This document shows, in pieces, positions 56,777 to 64,000 of a DNA stretch of 64,000 nucleotides. The stretch covers positions 8,952,546-9,016,545 of the forward strand of contig JABACO010000011.1 in the NCBI GenBank assembly GCA_013339895.1, written 5' to 3'. Under the pieces are notes generated by a model, which searched no databases, was not told where the DNA came from, and saw only the letters and a program-made list of their open reading frames with translations. Positions within the stretch are counted from its first letter, which is position 1; each line of letters starts with the position of its first letter. The translations under genes were made by a program, and so were the position numbers. The stretch comes from Ephydatia muelleri (taxonomy: Eukaryota > Porifera > Demospongiae > Spongillida > Spongillidae).

Positions 56777-59700
56777 AGGTGGCAGTACATGAAGGTGGCA
56801 GTACATGAAGGTGGCAGTACATGAAGGTGGCAGTACACGAAGGTGGCAGTACATGAAGGTGGCAGTACATGAAGGTGGCAGTACATGAAGGTGGCAGTAC
56901 ATGAAGGTGGCAGTACATTAATTCAGGTGGCAGTACATGAAGGTGGCAGTACATGAAGGTGGCAGTACATGAAGGTGGCAGTACATGAAGGTGGCAGTAC
57001 ATGAGAGTGGCAGTACATGAGGGTGGCAGTACATGAAGGTGGCAGTACATGAAGGTGGCAGTACATGAGGGTGGCAGTACATGAAGGTGGCAGTACATGA
57101 GGGTGGCAGTACATTAATTCAGGTGGCAGTACATGAAGGTGGCAGTACATGAAGGTGGCAGTACATGAAGGTGTCAGTACATGACGGTGGCAGTACATGA
57201 AGGTTGGCAGTACATGAGGGTAGCAGTATATGAAGGTGGCAGTACATGAAGGTGTCAGTACATGACGGTGGCAGTACATGAAGGTTGGCAGTACATGAGG
57301 GTAGCAGTACATGAGGGTGACAGTACATGAAGGTGGCAGTACATGAAGGTGGCAGTACACGAAGGTGGCATTACATGAAGGTGGCAGTACATGAAGGTGG
57401 CAGTACATGAAGGTGGCAGTACATGAAGGTGGCAGTACACGAAGGTGGCAGTACACGAAGGTGGCAGTACATGAAGGTGGCAGTACATGAGGGTGGCAGT
57501 ACATGAAGGTGGCAGTACATGAAGGTGGCAGTACATGAAGGTGGTAGTACATGAAGGTGGCAGTACATGAAGGTGGTAGTACATGAAGGTGGTAGTACAT
57601 GAGGGTGGCAGTACATGAGGGTGGCAGTACATGATGGTGGTAGTACATGAAGGTGGCAGTACATGAAGTGGCAGTACATGAAGGTGGCAGTACATGAAGG
57701 TGGCAGTACATGAAGGTGGTAGTACATGAAGGTGTCAGTACATGAAGGTTGGCAGTACATGAGGGTAGCAGTACATGAGGGTGACAGTACATGAAGGTGG
57801 CAGTACATGAAGGTGGCAGTACACGAAGGTGGCAGTACATGAAGGTGGCAGTACATGAAGGTGGCAGTACATGAAGGTGGCAGTACATGAAGGTGGCAGT
57901 ACACGAAGGTGGCAGTACACGAAGGTGGCAGTACATGAGGTGGCAGTACATGAAGGTGACAGTACATGAAGGTGACAGTACATGAAGGTGGCAGTACATG
58001 AAGGTGGCAGTACATGAAGGTGGCAGTACATGAGGGTGGCAGTACATGAGGGTGGCAGTACATGAAGGTGGCAGTACATGAGGGTGGCAGTACATGAAGG
58101 TGGCAGTACATGAGGGTGGCAGTACATGAAGGTGGTAGTACATGAAGGTGGCAGTACATGAAGTGGCAGTACATGAAGGTGGCAGTACATGAAGGTGGCA
58201 GTACATGAAGGTGGTAGTACATGAAGGTGGCAGTACATTAATTCAGGTGGCAGTACATGAAGGTGGCAGTACATGAAGGTGGCAGTACATGAAGGTGGCA
58301 GTACACGAAGGTGGCAGTACATGAAGTGGCAGTACATGAAGGTGGCAGTACATGAAGGTGGCAGTACATGAAGGTGGTAGTACATGAAGGTTGGCAGTAC
58401 ATTAATTCAGGTGGCAGTACATGAAGGTGGCAGTACATGAAGGTGGCAGTACATGAAGGTGGCAGTACATGAAGGTGGCAGTACATGAAGGTGGTAGTAC
58501 ATGAAGGTGGCAGTACATGAAGGTGGTAGTACATGAAGGTGGTAGTACATGAGGGTGGCAGTACATGAGGGTGGCAGTACATGAAGGTGGCAGTACATGA
58601 AGGTGGTAGTACATGAAGTGGCAGTACATGAAGGTGGCAGTACATGAAGGTGGCAGTACATGAAGGTGGTAGTACATGAAGGTGGCAGTACATTAATTCA
58701 GGTGGCAGTACATGAAGGTGGCAGTACATGAAGGTGGCAGTACACGAAGGTGGCAGTACATGAAGGTGGCAGTACATGAAGGTGGCAGTACATGAAGGTG
58801 GCAGTACATGAAGGTGCAGTACATGAAGGTGGCAGTACATGAGGGTGGCAGTACATGAGGGTGGCAGTACATGAAGGTGGTAGTACATGAAGGTGGCAGT
58901 ACATGAAGTGGCAGTACATGAAGGTGGCAGTACATGAAGGTGGCAGTACATGAAGGTGGTAGTACATGAAGGTGGCAGTACATGAAGGTGACAGTACATG
59001 AAGGTGGTAGTACATGAAGGTGGCAGTACATGAGGGTGGCAGTACATGAAGGTGGTAGTACATGAAGGTGGCAGTACATGAAGGTGGCAGTACATGAAGG
59101 TGGCAGTACATGAAGGTGGCAGTACACGAAGGTGGCAGTACACGAAGGTGGCAGTACACGAAGGTGGCAGTACATGAAGGTGGCAGTACATGAAGGTGGC
59201 AGTACATGAGGGTGGCAGTACATGAAGGTGGCAGTACATGAAGGTGGCAGTACATGAAGGTGGCAGTACATGAAGGTGGCAGTACATGAAGGTGACAGTA
59301 CATGAAGGTGGCAGTACATGAAGGTGGCAGTACATGACGGTGGCAGTACATGAGGGTGGCAGTACATGAAGGTGGCAGTACATGAAGGTGGCAGTACATG
59401 AAGGTGTCAGTACATGACGGTGGCAGTACATGAAGGTTGGCAGTACATGAGGGTAGCAGTACATGAGGGTGACAGTACATGAAGGTGGCAGTACATGAAG
59501 GTGGCAGTACACGAAGGTGGCAGTACATGAAGGTGGCAGTACATGAAGGTGGCAGTACATGAAGGTGGCAGTACATGAAGGTGGCAGTACACGAAGGTGG
59601 CAGTACATGAGGTGGCAGTACATGAAGGTGACAGTACATGAAGGTGACAGTATATGAAGGTGCAGTACATGAAGGTGGTAGTACATGAAGGTGGCAGTAC

Positions 59701-62700
59701 ATGAAGGTGGTAGTACATGAAGGTGGTAGTACATGAGGGTGGCAGTACATGAGGGTGGCAGTACATGAAGGTGGTAGTACATGAAGGTGGCAGTACATGA
59801 AGTGGCAGTACATGAAGGTGGCAGTACATGAAGGTGGTAGTACATGAAGGTGGCAGTACATGAAGGTGGCAGTACATGAAGGTGGCAGTACATGAAGGTG
59901 GCAGTACACGAAGGTGGCAGTACATGAAGGTGGCAGTACACGAAGGTGGCAGTACACGAAGGTGGCAGTACATGAAGGTGGCAGTACACGAAGGTGTCAG
60001 TACACGAAGGTGGCAGTACACGAAGGTGGCAGTACATGAAGGTGGCAGTACATGAAGGTGACAGTACATGAAGGTGACAGTACATGAATGGGGCAGTACA
60101 TGAAGGTGGCAGTACATGAAGGTGGCAGTACATGAGGGTGGCAGTACATGAGGGTTGGCAGTACATGAAGGTGGCAGTACATGAAGGTGGCAGTACATGA
60201 AGGTGTCAGTACATGACGGTGGCAGTACATGAAGGTTGGCAGTACATGAGGGTAAGCAGTACATGAGGGTGACAGTACATGAAGGTGGCAGTACATGAAA
60301 GTGGCAGTACACGAAGGTGGGCAGTACATGAAGGTGGCAGTACATGAAGGTGGCAGTACATGAAGGTGGCAGTACATGAAGGTGGCAGTACATGAAGGTG
60401 GCAGTACATGAGGGTGGCAGTACATGAGGGTGGCAGTACATGAAGGTGGTAGTACATGAAGGTGGCAGTACATGAAGTGGCAGTACATGAAGTGGGGCAG
60501 TACATGAAGGTGGCAGTACATGAAGGTGGTAGTACATGAAGGTGGCAGTACATGAAAGTGACAGTACATGAAGGTGGTAGTACATGAAGGTGGCAGTACA
60601 TGAGGGTGGCAGTACATGAAGGTGGTAGTACATGAAGGTGGCAGTACATGAAGGTGGCAGTACATGAAGGTGGCAGTACATGAAGGTGGCAGTACACGAA
60701 GGTGGCAGTACACGAAGGTGGCAGTACATGAAGGTGGCAGTACATGAAGGTGACAGTACATGAAGGTGACAGTACATGAAGGTGGCAGTACATGAAGGTG
60801 GCAGTACATGAAGGTGGCAGTACATGAGGGTGGCAGTACATGAAGGTGGCAGTACATGAAGGTGGCAGTACATGAGGGTGGCAGTACATGAGGGTGGCAG
60901 TACATGAAGGTGGCAGTACATGAAGGTGGCAGTACATGAAGGTGTCAGTACATGACGGTGGCAGTACATGAAGGTTGGCAGTACATGAGGGTAGCAGTAC
61001 ATGAGGGTGACAGTACATGAAGGTGGCAGTACATGAAGGTGGCAGTACACGAAGGTGGCAGTACATGAAGGTGGCAGTACATGAAGGTGGCAGTACATGA
61101 GGTGGCAGTACATGAAGGTGACAGTACATGAAGGTGACAGTACATGAAGGTGGCAGTACATGAAGGTGACAGTACATGAAGGTGGTAGTACATGAAGGTG
61201 GCAGTACATGAGGTTGGCAGTACATGAAGGTGGTAGTACATGAAGGTGGCAGTACATGATAGTGGCAGTACATGAAGGTGGCAGTACATGAAGGTGGTAG
61301 TACATGAAGGTGGCAGTACATGAAGGTGGCAGTACATGAAGGTGGCAGTACATGAGGGTGGCAGTACATGAAGGTGGCAGTACATGAAGGTGGCAGTACA
61401 TGAAGGTGGCAGTACATGAAGGTGGCAGTACATGAAGGTGACAGTACATGAAGGTGGCAGTACATGAAGGTGGCAGTACATGACGGTGGCAGTACATGAG
61501 GGTGGCAGTACATGAAGGTGGCAGTACATGAAGGTGGCAGTACATGAAGGTGTCAGTACATGACGGTGGCAGTACATGAAGGTTGGCAGTACATGAGGGT
61601 AGCAGTAGATGAGGGTGACAGTACATGAAGGTGGCAGTACATGAAGGTGGCAGTACACGAAGGTGGCAGTACATGAAGGTGGCAGTACATGAAGGTGGCA
61701 GTACATGAAGGTGGCAGTACATGAAGGTGGCAGTACACGAAGGTGGCAGTACATGAGGTGGCAGTACATGAAGGTGACAGTACATGAAGGTGACAGTACA
61801 TGAAGGTGGCAGTACATGAAGGTGGTAGTACATGAAGGTGGCAGTACATGAAGGTGACAGTACATGAAGGTGGCAGTACATGAAGGTGGCAGTACATGAA
61901 GGTGGCAGTACATGAGGGTGGCAGTACATGAGGGTGGCAGTACATGAAGGTGGCAGTACATGAAGGTGGCAGTACATGAAGGTGTCAGTACATGACGGTG
62001 GCAGTACATGAAGGTTGGCCGTACATGAGGGTAGCAGTACATGAGGGTGACAGTACATGAAGGTGGCAGTACATGAAAGTGGCAGTACACGAAGGTGGCA
62101 GTACACGAAGGTGGCAGTACATGAAGGTGGCAGTACATGAAGGTGGCAGTACATGAAGGTGGCAGTACATGAAGGTGGCAGTACATGAGGGTGGCAGTAC
62201 ATGAGGGTGGCAGTACATGAAGGTGGTAGTACATGAAGGTGGCAGTACATGAAGTGGCAGTACATGAAGGTGGCAGTACATGAAGGTGGCAGTACATGAA
62301 GGTGGTAGTACATGAAGGTGGCAGTACATGAAGGTGACAGTACATGAAGGTGGTAGTACATGAAGGTGGCAGTACATGAGGGTGGCAGTACATGAAGGTG
62401 GTAGTACATGAAGGTGGCAGTACATGAAGGTGGCAGTACATGAAGGTGGCAGTACATGAAGGTGGCAGTACACGAAGGTGGCAGTACACGAAGGTGGCAG
62501 TACACGAAGGTGGCAGTACATGAAGGTGGCAGTACATGAAGGTGACAGTACATGAAGGTGACAGTACATGAAGGTGGCAGTACATGAAGGTGGCAGTACA
62601 TGAAGGTGGCAGTACAGAGGGTGGCAGTACATGAAGTGGCAGTACTGAAGGTGGCAGTACATGAGGTGGCAGTACATGAGGGTGGCAGTACATGAAGGTG

Positions 62701-64000
62701 GCAGTACATGAAGGTGTCGTACATGAAGGTACATGAGGTGGCAGTACATGAGGGTCAGTACATGAGTAGTTGGCAGTACATGAGGGTAGCAGTACATGAG
62801 GGTGACAGTACATGAAGGTGGCAGTACATGAAGGTGGCAGTACACGAAGGTGGCAGTACATGAAGGTGGCAGTACACGAAGGTGGCAGTACATGAGGTGG
62901 CAGTACATGAAGGTGACAGTACAGGTGACAGTACTGAAGGTGGCAGTACATGAAGGTGACAGTACATGAATGTGGTAGTCATGAAGGTGCAGTACATGAG
63001 GTGGCAGTACATGAGGTGGTAGTACATGAAGGTGGCAGTACATGATAGTGGCAGTACATGAAGGTGGCAGTACATGAAGGTGGTAGTACATGAAGGTGGC
63101 AGTACATGAAGGTGGCAGTACATGAAGGTGGCAGTACATGAGGGTGGCAGTACATGAAGGTGGCAGTACATGAAGGTGGCAGTACATGAAGGTGGCAGTA
63201 CATGAAGGTGGCAGTACATGAAGGTGACAGTACATGAAGGTGGCAGTACATGAAGGTGGCAGTACATGACGGTGGCAGTACATGAGGGTGGCAGTACATG
63301 AAGGTGGCAGTACATGAAGGTGGCAGTACATGAAGGTGTCAGTACATGACGGTGGCAGTACATGAAGGTTGGCAGTACATGAGGGTAGCAGTAGATGAGG
63401 GTGACAGTACATGAAGGTGGCAGTACATGAAGGTGGCAGTACACGAAGGTGGCAGTACATGAAGGTGGCAGTACATGAAGGTGGCAGTACATGAAGGTGG
63501 CAGTACATGAAGGTGGCAGTACACGAAGGTGGCAGTACATGAGGTAGCAGTACATGAAGGTGACAGTACATGAAGGTGACAGTACATGAAGGTGGCAGTA
63601 CATGAAGGTGGTAGTACATGAAGGTGGCTGTACATGAAGGTGGTAGTACATGAAGGTGGTAGTACATGAGGGTGGCAGTACATGAGGGTGGCAGTACATG
63701 AAGGTGGTAGTACATGAAGGTGGCAGTACATGAAGTAGCAGTACATGAAGGTGGCAGTACATGAAGGTGGTAGTACATGAAGGTGGCAGTACATGAAGGT
63801 GGCAGTACATGAAGGTGGCAGTACATGAAGGTGGCAGTACATGAAGGTGGCAGTACATGAAGGTGGCAGTACACGAAGGTGGCAGTACACGAAGGTGGCA
63901 GTACATGAAGGTGGCAGTACATGAAGGTGACAGTACATGAAGGTGACAGTACATGAAGGTGGCAGTACATGAAGGTGGCAGTACATGAGGGTGGCAGTAC
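56777..64000. repeat. 16-bp minisatellite array 5, at least 7.2 kb, open at right edge
   Basis: About 450 units of GGTGGCAGTACATGAA with recurring variants (CACGAA, GGTAGTAC, GGTGACAG, TTGGCAG, a 15-bp unit CATGAAGTGG, and CATTAATTCAGGTGG at six places near 56,917-58,700). A marker block with GGTGTCAGTACATGACGG, TTGGCAG and GGTAGCAG recurs at about 57,171, 57,252, 59,404, 60,202, 60,942, 61,551, 61,982 and 63,336, showing higher-order repeats. All three minus-strand frames read the same periodic peptide (MYCHLHVLPPSCTATF); none is treated as a gene. Confidence 0.96.

Noticed and set aside
56777..64000. Long minus-strand open frames (up to over 1,100 codons) encoding a Cys/His/Pro-rich repeat protein
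   Set aside because: A 16-bp unit without stops on one strand is open in all three frames by arithmetic. There is no start context, splice structure or unique domain. The same applies to arrays at 9.1, 14.6, 23.9 and 43.7 kb.

Overview
This window is eukaryotic, repeat-rich metazoan DNA. Split genes with GT-AG introns, FN3 and Ig domain exons that all begin and end in phase 1, and AATAAA poly(A) signals exclude a bacterial source. A two-domain receptor tyrosine phosphatase, an OTU-bearing Helitron, Ty3/gypsy and tyrosine-recombinase elements, and small introns fit an early-branching animal. A sponge is my best guess; no single feature proves it.

Layout. 1-4.3 kb: Helitron Rep/helicase-OTU protein, open at the left window edge. 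5.06-6.05 kb: a small proline-repeat gene behind a CCAAT/TATA promoter. 6.17-6.48 kb: a long perfect-looking hairpin. 7.3-9.14 kb: a frameshifted tyrosine recombinase followed by a 94-bp direct repeat, probably the 3' end of an Ngaro/DIRS-like retroelement. 9.14-9.86 kb: the first of five arrays of a 16-bp minisatellite. 10.3-13.2 kb: decayed Ty3/gypsy and reverse-transcriptase fragments. 13.8-14.7 kb: a dispersed repeat (called R1 here), a MITE and a short minisatellite array.

14.7-40.6 kb holds a tandem segmental duplication. Each copy carries a receptor-type tyrosine phosphatase gene plus the same 3' flank. Copy B (exons 25,946-37,259) reads open through 24 inferred exons: a novel N-terminal domain, an Ig-like domain, five FN3 domains, a transmembrane segment, a cytoplasmic Ig domain without cysteines, phosphatase D1 with a complete active site, and D2 with an altered WPD loop. 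Copy A (15,533-20,744) has lost the cytoplasmic Ig and D1 by an in-frame deletion and carries further disabling lesions. A Ty3/gypsy element with 4-bp target duplication sits in the last large intron of copy B, and a solo LTR of another family sits inside that element.

40.6-44.3 kb: more retroelement debris, a decayed zinc-ribbon ORF, a foldback repeat and the fourth minisatellite array. 46.8-54.95 kb: a giant inverted-repeat structure with a dead IS630-Tc1-mariner transposase at its centre of symmetry and a CCAAT minisatellite as the likely transposase promoter. 55.4-56.8 kb: another R1 copy, split by a TTAA-flanked element, leading into at least 7.2 kb of the 16-bp minisatellite that runs off the right edge.

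The only candidate host genes are the phosphatase pair and possibly the proline-repeat gene. Nearly everything else is transposon-derived. Exon boundaries were inferred by eye from splice signals, phase and comparison of the two copies. No search or alignment program was run.
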